From Poteriospumella lacustris (lineage: Eukaryota > Sar > Chrysophyceae > Chromulinales > Dinobryaceae): DNA of 64,000 nt. The stretch spans positions 1-64,000 of the forward strand of contig SMOI01000016.1 of the NCBI GenBank assembly GCA_008000375.1, written 5' to 3'. The notes under the pieces were generated by a model. The model searched no databases and was not told the origin of the DNA. It worked only from the letters and a program-made list of their open reading frames with translations. Made by a program: the position numbers and the translations under genes. Positions 30,612 to 39,915 of this stretch are shown piece by piece; the first letter of the stretch is position 1, and each line of letters opens with the position of its first letter.

Positions 30612-31344
30612 TCATCGAGCATTTTTCTTTGGACTTATCGTCATGAGCATCGATCGCCCTTCCATTTTGGGCTGCGCATCCAAAACTGCACCTTCTTGAA
30701 GTTGTTCGAAAAAACGCAGCAGTAAATCGCGTCCTTTTGAGGTATGCTGCATTTCGCGTCCTTTAAACTGCACAACAGTTTTTACCTGTGAACAATTAGA
30801 GCAATCATAACTTTTCTTGCAAATAAACACATAAAGAAGTGTGAAGCAAACATACCCTGTCGCCATCTGCGAGAAACTTAAGCGCAGCTCGAACACGGAC
30901 GTCAAAATCATGCTGCTCTATCGACGGCGAGAGTTTGATTTCTTTAGTTTCTACCTTTATTTGTTTCTTGGACTGCTCCTTTCTCCGCTTCTCCACCATG
31001 TAGTTGAATTTGCCCGCATCGACAACTTTGCAAACGGGTGGGTCGGATCTCTCATTGATCAATACCAAATCTAATTCGCGTTGACGGGCTTCCTCTAAAG
31101 CTTTTTCAATTGGAAACACTCCAATCATTTCATCATCACCACTATCGTCGCTTTTGGGCACCAACAAGCGCACCACAGGATGCTGAATTTCTTCGTTCAC
31201 TAGAATGGACTTCTTGGCTTCCGCGTTGAGTTCCGTGCTAAATCGCTGCGGTCGTAGCGTCGCCAACGAATACTTTGACTTGTATCCCGCTGTACCAGTG
31301 CATAATAGACCCAAGAAAACCAATACTGACGCAAAGATATGCAT
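30612..31344 (-). CDS. infC: Organellar translation initiation factor IF-3
   Basis: Exons 31344-30856 and 30785-30612 give 220 aa. INERSDPPVCKVVDAGKFNY is the typical IF-3 N-domain, followed by a Lys/Arg/Glu linker helix and a C-domain (VKEIKLSP-type segment, HDFDVRVRAALKFL, VVQFKGREMQH, MLMTISPKK). IF-3 binds the 30S-type ribosomal subunit and proofreads the start codon, so the site of action must be a mitochondrion or plastid. The leader MHIFASVLVFLGLLCTGTAG is a textbook signal peptide followed at once by Tyr and then a basic Ser/Thr/Arg stretch, like the bipartite plastid pre-sequences of algae with complex plastids; a mitochondrial leader is the alternative. The open frame extends upstream only from GTG, so the ATG at 31344 was used. 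Confidence 0.85.
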
Positions 31345-31593
31345 GCTGTCGCTGTATTCACAGCAATGGTGCAGTTGGCGGCGTTGAGGCGGATAGAACA
31401 AATGCACGAGGAAATGCGTTATGAAGACAAAATAGAACCGAGAGCGAGATGGTACAACTACACAGTCCTCACGGTGACGATGGCCTCTGTTCTTGGCTTA
31501 GGCGTGTATCAATGTGTATCATTGTCGACTCGCCTGGATTTTGATTTGCCACTTGACTTGCTGGTTTGCGTCTTCGTGTTCCAAAATTTGTAA
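31339..31593 (+). CDS. Putative small single-pass membrane protein, p24-tail-like
   Basis: 84 codons from an ATG that overlaps the IF-3 start on the other strand. RRIEQMHEEMRY, a Trp, then a hydrophobic segment VLTVTMASVLGLGVYQ resembles the coiled-coil, membrane segment and start of the cytosolic tail of emp24/p24 cargo receptors, but no GOLD domain lies upstream and the di-aromatic/di-lysine tail is missing. A strong 3' splice site (TGTATTCACAG, near 31353-31363) suggests it could be an inner exon. May be a remnant or not a gene at all. Confidence 0.25.
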   Translation: MHAVAVFTAMVQLAALRRIEQMHEEMRYEDKIEPRARWYNYTVLTVTMASVLGLGVYQCVSLSTRLDFDLPLDLLVCVFVFQNL

Positions 31594-31933
31594 CGGCTTT
31601 TCGCCACAGCAAGACGATGATGACTCTGCAGCACCAGAGCACCAGCTGCAGTCGCTGGAAAATTTGTATCTGGCACACATCTTCTGCTTCGGCAGTGCCG
31701 TGGAGCTTGAATGAAAACAATATAATGTGTCGATCGACAAAAAATACATGAAATGGCAGCGCTTGCGAGAAGATCTGTACAAATGTGAATCAGCCTTACA
31801 GCCCTGTCAGAACTAACTAAATGATCCTCCCGCGCTGTCTTCTGATTAAAAGGACAAGCAACGAAGAGGAAACATGAGCGCGCACTTCACAGCGGACTAA
31901 TCGCCCATGCGTCGCGGCTGGGAGCGTGAGTGT

Positions 31934-34564
31934 TCACAGCTCGATGTGGTCGCCACTGGGAGGAATGATAGAGCCCTCTTTCGAGTTCAGTTCCTCCAGT
32001 GCAGCTGTGGCGCTCAGCACGTCCGGAGGTTTGTAGTCGAAATCGATCGCGACGTGACCTTCGAGGTCCTTCAAGTTCACGTCGGCGCCACCGGCGATCA
32101 GCGCCTGCACTACATCAACGTGTGTCTGCAGCGCATCTTGGATTATCTTCGTGCTATTGGCGTCCTGCGCATCCTTGAGATAGTCTGCGTACTTGTCCAA
32201 AAGCGTCTCCACTTGGTTCTTGCCGTTGTACGCGAACATCAACGCGGTGTGACCATCAACGTTCTGCGCGTTGACATCAGAACCAGCCTTCAGCAGCGCA
32301 TTCACCACATCGCGGTGTCCACGGACGGCGGCGGCCATCAAGGCATTCGTGCCGTCTTTGTCTCGTGCGTTGACATCGCTACCTGGTGTGCTCAGAAGCA
32401 TCGTCACGATTTCCGTGTAGCCCTCGGAGGAAGCGGCAATCAGCGCATTGACTCCCTCGCTATTCGTAGCAGTGATGTCCACCTTGTCGCTTCCTTGCGA
32501 CAAAAGTGCGGAAACCACCTGTGTCAGGCCCTGATAAGCCGCTTGCGTAAGAATCGTGACGCCGTCGGCATCAGTGTACGAAACATTGGCGCCCTTCTCG
32601 ATAAGGAGCAATGACAGCTCCACTTGCGTCGCCTCGATGCTGTCCATCAGCAAAGATTCATGCACCTTGCCCTTGTCGTCCGTGTACACGTCGTTGGGAT
32701 CCGCTTTGCCAGCCGACAACAGATACATGGCGACCTCTAAGTGGCCGGCCTTGATCGCCGTCGTGAATGCCGTCAAGTCTTCGTCATCCTTGGGTGTGGC
32801 ATCTGCGTTACCCTCTTCGATCAGCAGCTTCACGACGTCCAAGTATCCACCTTGCGCCGCAATCATCAACGCATTGACACCGTCCTTGTGCTGCTCTACG
32901 TCCTCGCGGCCTTCGGCGATGGCGGCAGCGACTTTCTCGATGTACTCCGGCGTCGCCGTCACGATCACGTCCACATCCGCGTGGTGCTGAAGCAACAAGC
33001 GCGTGGTCTCCAAATGTCCTCCTCCTGCAGCGAACATAACTGCCGTACCACCGGACAATGCCACAGCATTCACATCCACGGCAGGCACATCAGGACTTGT
33101 CGGGTTCAACAGCAAACGGCAGACATCTGTGTGGCCCTGAGAAGCGGCGGACATTAGCGTGTTGACGCCGTCCTCGTCGATCACCAGCGGATCCGCCCCT
33201 GCGTTCAACAATATCTCCACCACGGTAACGTTGCCCGCCGTCACCGCCTCCAACAGTGCCGTGCCGCCTTGCTTGTGTCTGGCGTTGACATTCGCGCCGT
33301 GCTTCAGCAACATCTCCACCATCTCAGCATGGCCTCCCGCCGCCGCGTACATCAACGCAGTCACGTTGTCCGGGTGAGGAGGAGCAGCGGTCGCTCCTGC
33401 TTCCAAAAGCACTCTGGCTATTTCGCTGTGACCATGCGCTGCCGCCACGATCAGCGGAGAGAAGCCAGCGTCGGAGATTTCGTCCACTCCAGCGCCGATG
33501 TCCAGCAACATTTTCACGATCGGAAGCGATCCGTTCTCCGCCGCGGAGATCAACGCCGTGATGCCGTCTTTGTCGCGACCATCCACTGTTGCGCCCGCCG
33601 CAATCAACACTCTAACTGCCTCGTCGTGGCCGCCTGCCGATGCCGCCATCAATGCCGACAGGCCGTCCAGGCGCACCACGTTCGGATCGAAGCCCAGCTC
33701 CAAGAGATACGACACCACCGCCGCATGCCCTTCGGCCGCGGCAAGCAATAACGCCGAACCACCAGTTACTGCAGTCTGTGTGACCAAGTCTGATGTACTG
33801 ACGCCTGCCTCTTTGTAGGCCTGGTGCAGAACCTTCAACACTTCCAAGTGCCCACCTCGCGAGGCCTCCATGAACGCGTTGACGTTGTCCTTGTCAAGGA
33901 GCGTCACTGCTGCCTTTTTGCTCAACAGATACTTCACTACGTCGATGTGTCCGCGGGTGGACGACACCATCAAAGCTGTCGTATTATCCCAATCGCGAGC
34001 GTTCACATCGACGCCATCGTTATCTACGAAATTCTTCACGGCCAACAGATCGTTGTCCAGTGCTGCGTTTATCAATCGAGCACCATCAGACCCCATCGCA
34101 GTGATATCGTCTTTTGTGACAAATTGCAACGAAAAGCTTGAGTACCCCTTGTCGCATTTGATCATAGACGCGGTATCGCCCGTTCGCTTCAGGCAGTGTT
34201 TGTTCTTGTCTTCCGTCAGCACGTAGCCCGAGTTGGCATCCCCCAATATATTCCACTTCTTTGCTCCACAATGGTTGCAGCTACCCAGTTTCAATTCGGA
34301 TTCATCCATGTGGCATTGTACCTTGTCCAAGCACGTGTCCAGATCGTTTTCATCGACCAGACGATGGTGGATTTGATACGAACCAGATTTTCCAAGAACG
34401 TACCAAAGTGTGTCCAACCCGCATCGTTTATACTTCTCTCCCGCCAAACATAGACCATCTGATGGATCTTGAAGGAAGAAAGATGGTGGGCCATAGCTTT
34501 TCGACAAAGCCTTTTGGCCAACTGTTACGTGAAGCCATGACAAAAGGAGCGACAACAATAGCAT
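31934..34564 (-). CDS. ER-lumenal ankyrin-repeat protein with lectin-like N-terminus and HIEL tail
   Basis: Intronless, 876 aa, ATG at 34564. Residues 1-16 are a signal peptide (MLLLSLLLSWLHVTVG). Residues about 20-150 are Cys-rich (eight cysteines) with GLCLAG, WNILGDANSGYVL and HCLKRTGD, resembling a ricin-B/beta-trefoil-type module. About 18-19 ankyrin repeats fill residues 160-850, many with the D-G-x-x-A-L-M-x-A-A and GH-x-E/D-V-V-x-x-LL consensus. The last four residues are HIEL, a variant of the KDEL/HDEL ER-retrieval signal. Signal peptide plus retrieval signal predicts residence in the ER lumen, where ankyrin repeats are very unusual. A role in ER quality control or glycoprotein binding is a guess. 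Head to head with COG2, 424 bases apart. Confidence 0.8.
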   Translation of the reverse strand: MLLLSLLLSWLHVTVGQKALSKSYGPPSFFLQDPSDGLCLAGEKYKRCGLDTLWYVLGKSGSYQIHHRLVDENDLDTCLDKVQCHMDESELKLGSCNHCGAKKWNILGDANSGYVLTEDKNKHCLKRTGDTASMIKCDKGYSSFSLQFVTKDDITAMGSDGARLINAALDNDLLAVKNFVDNDGVDVNARDWDNTTALMVSSTRGHIDVVKYLLSKKAAVTLLDKDNVNAFMEASRGGHLEVLKVLHQAYKEAGVSTSDLVTQTAVTGGSALLLAAAEGHAAVVSYLLELGFDPNVVRLDGLSALMAASAGGHDEAVRVLIAAGATVDGRDKDGITALISAAENGSLPIVKMLLDIGAGVDEISDAGFSPLIVAAAHGHSEIARVLLEAGATAAPPHPDNVTALMYAAAGGHAEMVEMLLKHGANVNARHKQGGTALLEAVTAGNVTVVEILLNAGADPLVIDEDGVNTLMSAASQGHTDVCRLLLNPTSPDVPAVDVNAVALSGGTAVMFAAGGGHLETTRLLLQHHADVDVIVTATPEYIEKVAAAIAEGREDVEQHKDGVNALMIAAQGGYLDVVKLLIEEGNADATPKDDEDLTAFTTAIKAGHLEVAMYLLSAGKADPNDVYTDDKGKVHESLLMDSIEATQVELSLLLIEKGANVSYTDADGVTILTQAAYQGLTQVVSALLSQGSDKVDITATNSEGVNALIAASSEGYTEIVTMLLSTPGSDVNARDKDGTNALMAAAVRGHRDVVNALLKAGSDVNAQNVDGHTALMFAYNGKNQVETLLDKYADYLKDAQDANSTKIIQDALQTHVDVVQALIAGGADVNLKDLEGHVAIDFDYKPPDVLSATAALEELNSKEGSIIPPSGDHIEL

Positions 34565-34988
34565 CTTCGCTCAAGTCGTGTCTTCCAATGGATGCCTCAA
34601 ATGCCTCCGTGCACAATACTGCACGAATTTTCGCAAGGATGACGATATCGGTATGGAATGTTCTCTCGCGTAGAAAATGATTCCATTTCCTGTTGGGTGG
34701 TGCTTCACGACACTTCTCGCAGGGGCAGATTCGCAGCAGTCGGACGTTCAGCACAGAGTCCACGTGTCGCCATCCGCCACCAGTCTCTGGGCAAGGTTGT
34801 GTTGTTTTGGGAACAATGTCCTTTGTCGCTTTGTCGCCGGATGGGAAAGACGTCTCGGAGACATGATGCTGAGCACGGATTGGGATTTCTCGTCACAAGC
34901 AACAGGAACAGCAATCGATCAAACAATCTGCGAAGATACCCACTGTTATCACACCTCCAACTTTGTTGTACCTTTTGAATGAGCTCTC
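34565..34988. promoter_or_regulatory. Divergent intergenic region, ER ankyrin gene / COG2
   Basis: 424 bases between opposing start codons, both for proteins of the secretory system, so co-regulation is possible. No clear core promoter element recognised. Confidence 0.35.
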
Positions 34989-37919
34989 ATGGAGGAGGAT
35001 TCAGGTAAATCAGGGCTGACGGAGCAGCAGTTTCTCTTTCGTGACGAAGAATTCGACGATGGTGACTTTGATGCCGCACAGTTTGTTGCTCGGTATCGGC
35101 GAGTCACCTCTCTGGAGTCTCTTCGGGAACAACTGGTATCCTTCAATCAGCATGTGCAGAAGCAGCTGTACTCCATTATCAACCGCGACTACAAGGATTT
35201 CATCACGATATCGACGAAGTTGGATGGGTTGGACACTCGGGCAGAGATGATGATGAAACCGATGTTTGGTCTTCAAATGGACATGTCGTCGCTTCAAAAC
35301 GGCATATCGGGCAGTTTGCATTTGATTCAAGACAAAATCGATGAGCAGCGGGAGATCGCGCGCAAGAAAACCACCATTCAGAAGTTGCTTCGGGTATCGT
35401 CCAACATGGACCTTGCCAAGTCCGCGCTGAATATGTCCACTCTATCGGAGGCCAGTTCAACACAATGGACCAAAGGCAGCTCGGGAGCTTCAGATACAGC
35501 AGCCAGTTCGTCGCGGAGGAATCGGTTGTACCGACAGGCGCATCATGTGGTGGAGTCGCACGAGAAGGACCTCTTTGTGTGCAGTGAGTATGAGCGGGCG
35601 GCGATTGCGTTGAAGGAATCGCAAGATGACTTAGCCACCATCTCGCAGAATATCACCTCCCTGCAGAACACGGTGTCTCCATCAATGGTGCAAGAGCTGC
35701 AGCGCAACTTCGAAATCACGAAGGAGAACCTCGTGGCGAACGTGAAGACGCATTTGGAGCATTACTTTTCGGCGGCGTCGACGGAGAAGCGGTCACAGTC
35801 TCATGGGACTGCCGCACCCGTAGCAGATGTTGCCACACAGACGCAGCGGCGCTGCTACGGTCATTGTCTGCGCGCAGTGCTGAGTTTGGGTCGCGGCGAC
35901 ATCGCCGAAGGCGCTCTTCGAACCGCCGTGGTGGAGCCCTACGTGAAGAACGCGTTGTCGGTGGGAAAGGTAGATGGAAAGCTCGGTCGTGGGACATACT
36001 CGGGGTTGGAGAATGCGTTGAATGACATGATTGCGTGGCTGGAGACGTCGTATCTGGGCGAACTGCTGTCGGTGGCAGACGAAATCGCGACGATGCTCGG
36101 TAGCTACCACGACGCGAAGCCGGCATCGTTCAACTTGATCGCGAACGGCGTGTGGCAGCCAGTAGTGCACGTGCTACAAGAGCGGTTCCCCACGATGCAG
36201 TCAGTGGGCATCACGTCGGTCTTTTCGCACTGTTTCCGGGCGGTGGACCTCTTTGCGCAGCACTTGTTGCGGGTGTATCCGCACAGCGGCGCACGAGGTC
36301 TCCGGCTGGCCGTGCAGCAGTACTTCAAGACGTGGAAACTGGAGCTGTATTCGCAGCTGCGCAGTCGGGAAGTGATGACGCGAGTGGATGCAATTTGCGA
36401 GCAGCAGCTGCCGTCGTCGGCGGCAGGCGCCGGGAAACAGGCGGCGAAGGGCGACTTGTTGTCGCTGGCGTACACGGTGACCGCCGCAGCATCGTCCGGC
36501 GCTACGGCCGCCGCGGGTAGTGCAAGTACAGAGGTGGCATCGACGAACACGATGCAAAAGAACCGTTTGCAGACGGCCACGACGTTGGCGTCGCCGCACT
36601 TGGAAGAGGTATGGCGAGACATGGTCGAGCTGGCCGGTCAGACGCAGCTGGCCGGCACGGCGGCCGGAAAGCACAGCGGTGGCTTCCACCACGAGCTCTA
36701 CCAAGCGCTGTCGATGGAGACGTGCTTAGTGACGCATCCTCATGTGGCGCTGAAGCCTGTGGCCACGCAGTGCCTGGGTTTGGTGCTGCGCGTGGTGCAG
36801 CGGGTCGTGTATCACGTGGTGTTGCTCTGCAATGCTTCGTCCTTCCCTCTCGCGACTGCTCCGCCGGCGGTTGGAAGCGACGAGGCGGCGGGTGATGCTG
36901 CCGAGGCAGCGGCGAAGGGCAGTCCCGGGGCCCAGAGCTTCGAGCAGCTTCGTAGCGAGTATTTGGGGGCGGAGCTGGCGTCATCGTCGACGAACACTGC
37001 GGCGATGTCGAGCGAGGAGCTGATGGGCCACTGGCACGACCTGTTGCACTTCCACGCGTTGGCACGTATATGTCTGGAGGAGCGAGTCTTGCCGCGGCTG
37101 TTTGCTTCGTCAGCCGACGCGTCGGAGCCGAAGGCGTCGTCGTTGCGCCGCCAGCTGGTGAGCAGCATTCTGCAGCCAGTGCTGCAGGCAGCCGAGGCGG
37201 TGTGGAAGCGCATCGTTTCGCTGACGGCGCAGGACTGCAAGCGACCGCTATCGACGGCGGTGAAGGCGATTGCGGGCAAGTACCGCATGACCAACAAGCC
37301 GGCGCCAACGTCGGCGTCGCCGTATGTGGGCACCATTTTGGAGCCGCTGGAGAAGCTGCTGCGACTGAAGACGTCGCCGGAGGTGTTGGTGCAGACGATG
37401 GCGCGACTGCTGCCCGCCGCATCGGCGAGCAGCGCGGTGACGTGGAAGGAGCAGCTGTGCGAAGACTTGACGCAGGTGTACCAGGACCAGATCGTGACGC
37501 TTCTGGACACGGTCCGGCAGATGGACACCGCGCTGCAGCGGCGCCAACAGCAGCGCGGCAAGGCCGCGTCTGCCTCTGGTGCGGGCGGAAGCGGCGATGC
37601 GAGCGGCGCCAATGCCGTGTTGACAGACAGCGACAAGATCTACTTGCAGGTCAAGCTGGACGTGCAAGAATACGGCCGCACGATGGGCATTCTCTTGGGC
37701 GTAGGCGACGAGGCCGCGTTGGCCAGCAAGGTACCGTCGCTGTCCGCGATTGCCACCATCTTGGACCAGGCGACGAATCGCAGCGCTTTGAGCAACCCGC
37801 CGTCGGGCAAGCTGCTGGGATCGGCGCAGAACAGCAGCGCGGCGCTGTCCTCGGAAGACCCGCAAGGCAGCAGCCCCAACGCCGTCGACAGTATATCGCA
37901 GCCCACCAGTCTAAATTAA
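34989..37919 (+). CDS. COG2: Conserved oligomeric Golgi complex subunit 2
   Basis: Intronless, 976 aa, ATG at 34989. The N-terminus has the COG2 signature: LFRDEEFDDGDFDAAQFVAR, then SLESLREQL, a run to NRDYKDFITISTKLDGLD and a long coiled coil to about residue 130. The middle and C-terminal regions are helical, as in the CATCHR tethering fold, with Ala/Ser-rich insertions around 480-520, 620-650 and 840-870 that make the protein longer than the roughly 740 aa of animal COG2. COG2 is part of lobe A of the complex that tethers retrograde vesicles at the Golgi and keeps glycosylation enzymes in place. In this window it sits among several secretory-pathway genes. Confidence 0.9.
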   Translation: MEEDSGKSGLTEQQFLFRDEEFDDGDFDAAQFVARYRRVTSLESLREQLVSFNQHVQKQLYSIINRDYKDFITISTKLDGLDTRAEMMMKPMFGLQMDMSSLQNGISGSLHLIQDKIDEQREIARKKTTIQKLLRVSSNMDLAKSALNMSTLSEASSTQWTKGSSGASDTAASSSRRNRLYRQAHHVVESHEKDLFVCSEYERAAIALKESQDDLATISQNITSLQNTVSPSMVQELQRNFEITKENLVANVKTHLEHYFSAASTEKRSQSHGTAAPVADVATQTQRRCYGHCLRAVLSLGRGDIAEGALRTAVVEPYVKNALSVGKVDGKLGRGTYSGLENALNDMIAWLETSYLGELLSVADEIATMLGSYHDAKPASFNLIANGVWQPVVHVLQERFPTMQSVGITSVFSHCFRAVDLFAQHLLRVYPHSGARGLRLAVQQYFKTWKLELYSQLRSREVMTRVDAICEQQLPSSAAGAGKQAAKGDLLSLAYTVTAAASSGATAAAGSASTEVASTNTMQKNRLQTATTLASPHLEEVWRDMVELAGQTQLAGTAAGKHSGGFHHELYQALSMETCLVTHPHVALKPVATQCLGLVLRVVQRVVYHVVLLCNASSFPLATAPPAVGSDEAAGDAAEAAAKGSPGAQSFEQLRSEYLGAELASSSTNTAAMSSEELMGHWHDLLHFHALARICLEERVLPRLFASSADASEPKASSLRRQLVSSILQPVLQAAEAVWKRIVSLTAQDCKRPLSTAVKAIAGKYRMTNKPAPTSASPYVGTILEPLEKLLRLKTSPEVLVQTMARLLPAASASSAVTWKEQLCEDLTQVYQDQIVTLLDTVRQMDTALQRRQQQRGKAASASGAGGSGDASGANAVLTDSDKIYLQVKLDVQEYGRTMGILLGVGDEAALASKVPSLSAIATILDQATNRSALSNPPSGKLLGSAQNSSAALSSEDPQGSSPNAVDSISQPTSLN

Positions 37920-38602
37920 CTGTTTCTTGTTCTGTGTGCACAACAACCCTTGGTCTATGCACTTTAGAGGACGCGATCGGATTGAGAGTAGTTATTGGTT
38001 ATTGGGGAAACATGCGGGTCAGTTTGAAGGAGGGGGGGGCGGAGGAGACGACTGCGTCGAAAACTTGAAAAACAGAAGAGCGAGCGAACCAACCGAGGGA
38101 TCGATTTCATGGCGAAGGAAAATAGGAGAGAAAAAGCTAACGACGAAGAGGTATCGGCGGCAGTCATATGGCTCGGCGAAGTGGTCTACCCAAAAGATGT
38201 GAAGGTCGACTTCATCGCACGTCTGCCATAGGCTGCATCAAGTTGTTGAGGAATGGGAAACTGAAAGGTGAATCGGAAGCAAAGGCAATCAACACGATGA
38301 AAAACAAAGGCACAAACGATTCTTCGATCACAAAAGCGGTGTACCGCCAAAAGGCAAGGAACAGCAATGCCGATATTGATGCTGCTGAGTCTAAATGCGA
38401 TCAAAAATTGCTTCAAAACGAAACGAAAAACTGGCTGCATGAAGGAGCCACTCACAAGCAGCACAATGATCGGTCGCTGGTATTTGGCTGGCGCAAACAA
38501 AAATGATGTAGGAAAATCAAACGGGACGAACAACAATAGGCCAAGAGATGAGACAAACACGGCAACGCTATCTGTCGGCAGGTACCGCAAGCGACCCAGC
38601 CC
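37920..38602. other. Intergenic between convergent COG2 and hemerythrin-like genes
   Basis: 683 bases shared by two 3' UTRs. It holds a G-rich tract near 38030-38044 and an open frame of 112 codons (38168-38506, +) whose composition (Lys/Asn/Ser-rich, no domain) does not look coding. Confidence 0.35.
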
Positions 38603-39457
38603 TTAAGCAATGACACAGGCACAGCCCGCTTGCTCGGTACCATCAGTGCGGTAAAGGTTCAAAACATCGCGATCACCTCCCATGGCGGTGATCAGAGTCT
38701 TGTAACGCTGATAGCGCTTGTTGAAGCCAGGGAAAATGAACGCACGAACGGGGTAAGGGACGTCGCCCAGAATGATCTTAATGCCATCCTCACCAGTCCA
38801 ACGGGTGTCCTCGGGACGGAAGGAGCAGTTCTTAAAGCAATAGCCCATCGAATCCAAAATGGAGCACAAGAACATTTCGCCCGATTTCGCCTTCTGAACA
38901 GTGTTTTTGATTTTGTTCTCGATACGAGCCCATTCCTTTTCAGGGACCTTGGTGATGGCGGCGCTCCAGAACTCTTCTTCTGCATGGAAATGCTCCATCA
39001 TGTGATCGTGCATTCCATTGTAGCAGGTCTTCAACTCGTTGACCTTTTCCGTCATCAAGTCGGCTTGAGCGCCAGTTCTCGCCAGCGTCAACACTTCGCT
39101 GGAAAACTTCTCCAAGTTATTCAAGCTCTCCAGAAGAGACTTGTGTGCACCATTCATATGATCAGGTGTCTCAACGTTGAGCTTGCGCATTTCGGGAGTA
39201 AGAATAGTTTCCTCGAGGTCGTGATGCTCATGAACGCAAGGAACGAAGAATTCTTTCAGCCAAATGTTCAAATACAACGCTTGCCAAGGGTGATTGATGG
39301 GGTCGAAGGTCTGAAGAACAGAATGAGCGCGATTCATTTCGCGTCGCAAAGATTCATGAGGAATGAGGAGAGCAACTTGATTGTAAGTATACTTTCCATC
39401 TTCGGAGATGGGGATCGCAGTGGAAGTGAGCTTGAAAGGGATAGCTTGAGCTGCCAT
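38603..39457 (-). CDS. Hemerythrin-like HHE protein with C-terminal CaaX box
   Basis: Intronless, 284 aa from the ATG at 39457 (further upstream the frame starts only with GTG). Histidines sit on four predicted helices in the hemerythrin pattern: H34 and H45 in the first, HEHHDLEE around 77-83 in the second, H105 in the third, and MHDHMMEHFHAEEEFW around 148-163 in the fourth. This would bind a di-iron centre that handles O2, NO or redox signals, or senses iron. The C-terminal third is not part of the family core. The protein ends GCACVIA; CVIA is a good farnesylation/prenylation CaaX box, with a further Cys two residues upstream, so membrane anchoring is predicted. A lipid-anchored hemerythrin is unusual. 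Confidence 0.75.
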   Translation of the reverse strand: MAAQAIPFKLTSTAIPISEDGKYTYNQVALLIPHESLRREMNRAHSVLQTFDPINHPWQALYLNIWLKEFFVPCVHEHHDLEETILTPEMRKLNVETPDHMNGAHKSLLESLNNLEKFSSEVLTLARTGAQADLMTEKVNELKTCYNGMHDHMMEHFHAEEEFWSAAITKVPEKEWARIENKIKNTVQKAKSGEMFLCSILDSMGYCFKNCSFRPEDTRWTGEDGIKIILGDVPYPVRAFIFPGFNKRYQRYKTLITAMGGDRDVLNLYRTDGTEQAGCACVIA

Positions 39458-39915
39458 GTTGATGTACGAAAGAGTTATCACACGTATACAAATGATACCA
39501 GATTGATTGTGGCAAAGACAGCAAGGAAATCTGCCTGGTATCCGCACGTGGATAGATACAGTGGATTCACAACTGCTGGACAAGCGGTGGACGGATGCGG
39601 CGATGCGCGATGCGGCGATGCGGCGGGATGAAATCGTCCGGCCCACGAAACGGACTCACTTTTTTACGATTTCCGGTTTGGAAGACCGACAGATGCACTT
39701 TGTGGGAGGCACCTTTCCAAGATTCAGATTCTCGGAAAGAACGATAATCCGAGTTATTTTACAGTTGGATTTTGATAGCTCGGAGCTGTGATGAGCTATG
39801 CATAGAGAGGTTGGGGCGTTAGTTGTAGGTGCCTCTACAACATTTTCCAGTTTCTGTCAATTGTGGCTCATGATTCCCAAGGAACGTGTTCTCTTTGCGT
39901 GAGAAGGTGTGAATC
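39458..39915. promoter_or_regulatory. Divergent intergenic region
   Basis: 458 bases between the hemerythrin-like ATG and the ATG at 39916. A short GCGATGCGGCGATGCGG-type tandem lies near 39600-39627. No gene recognised. Confidence 0.35.

Noticed and set aside
38168-38506. 112-codon open frame between COG2 and the hemerythrin-like gene
   Set aside because: No domain, no supporting splice or conservation, lies where two 3' UTRs are expected.
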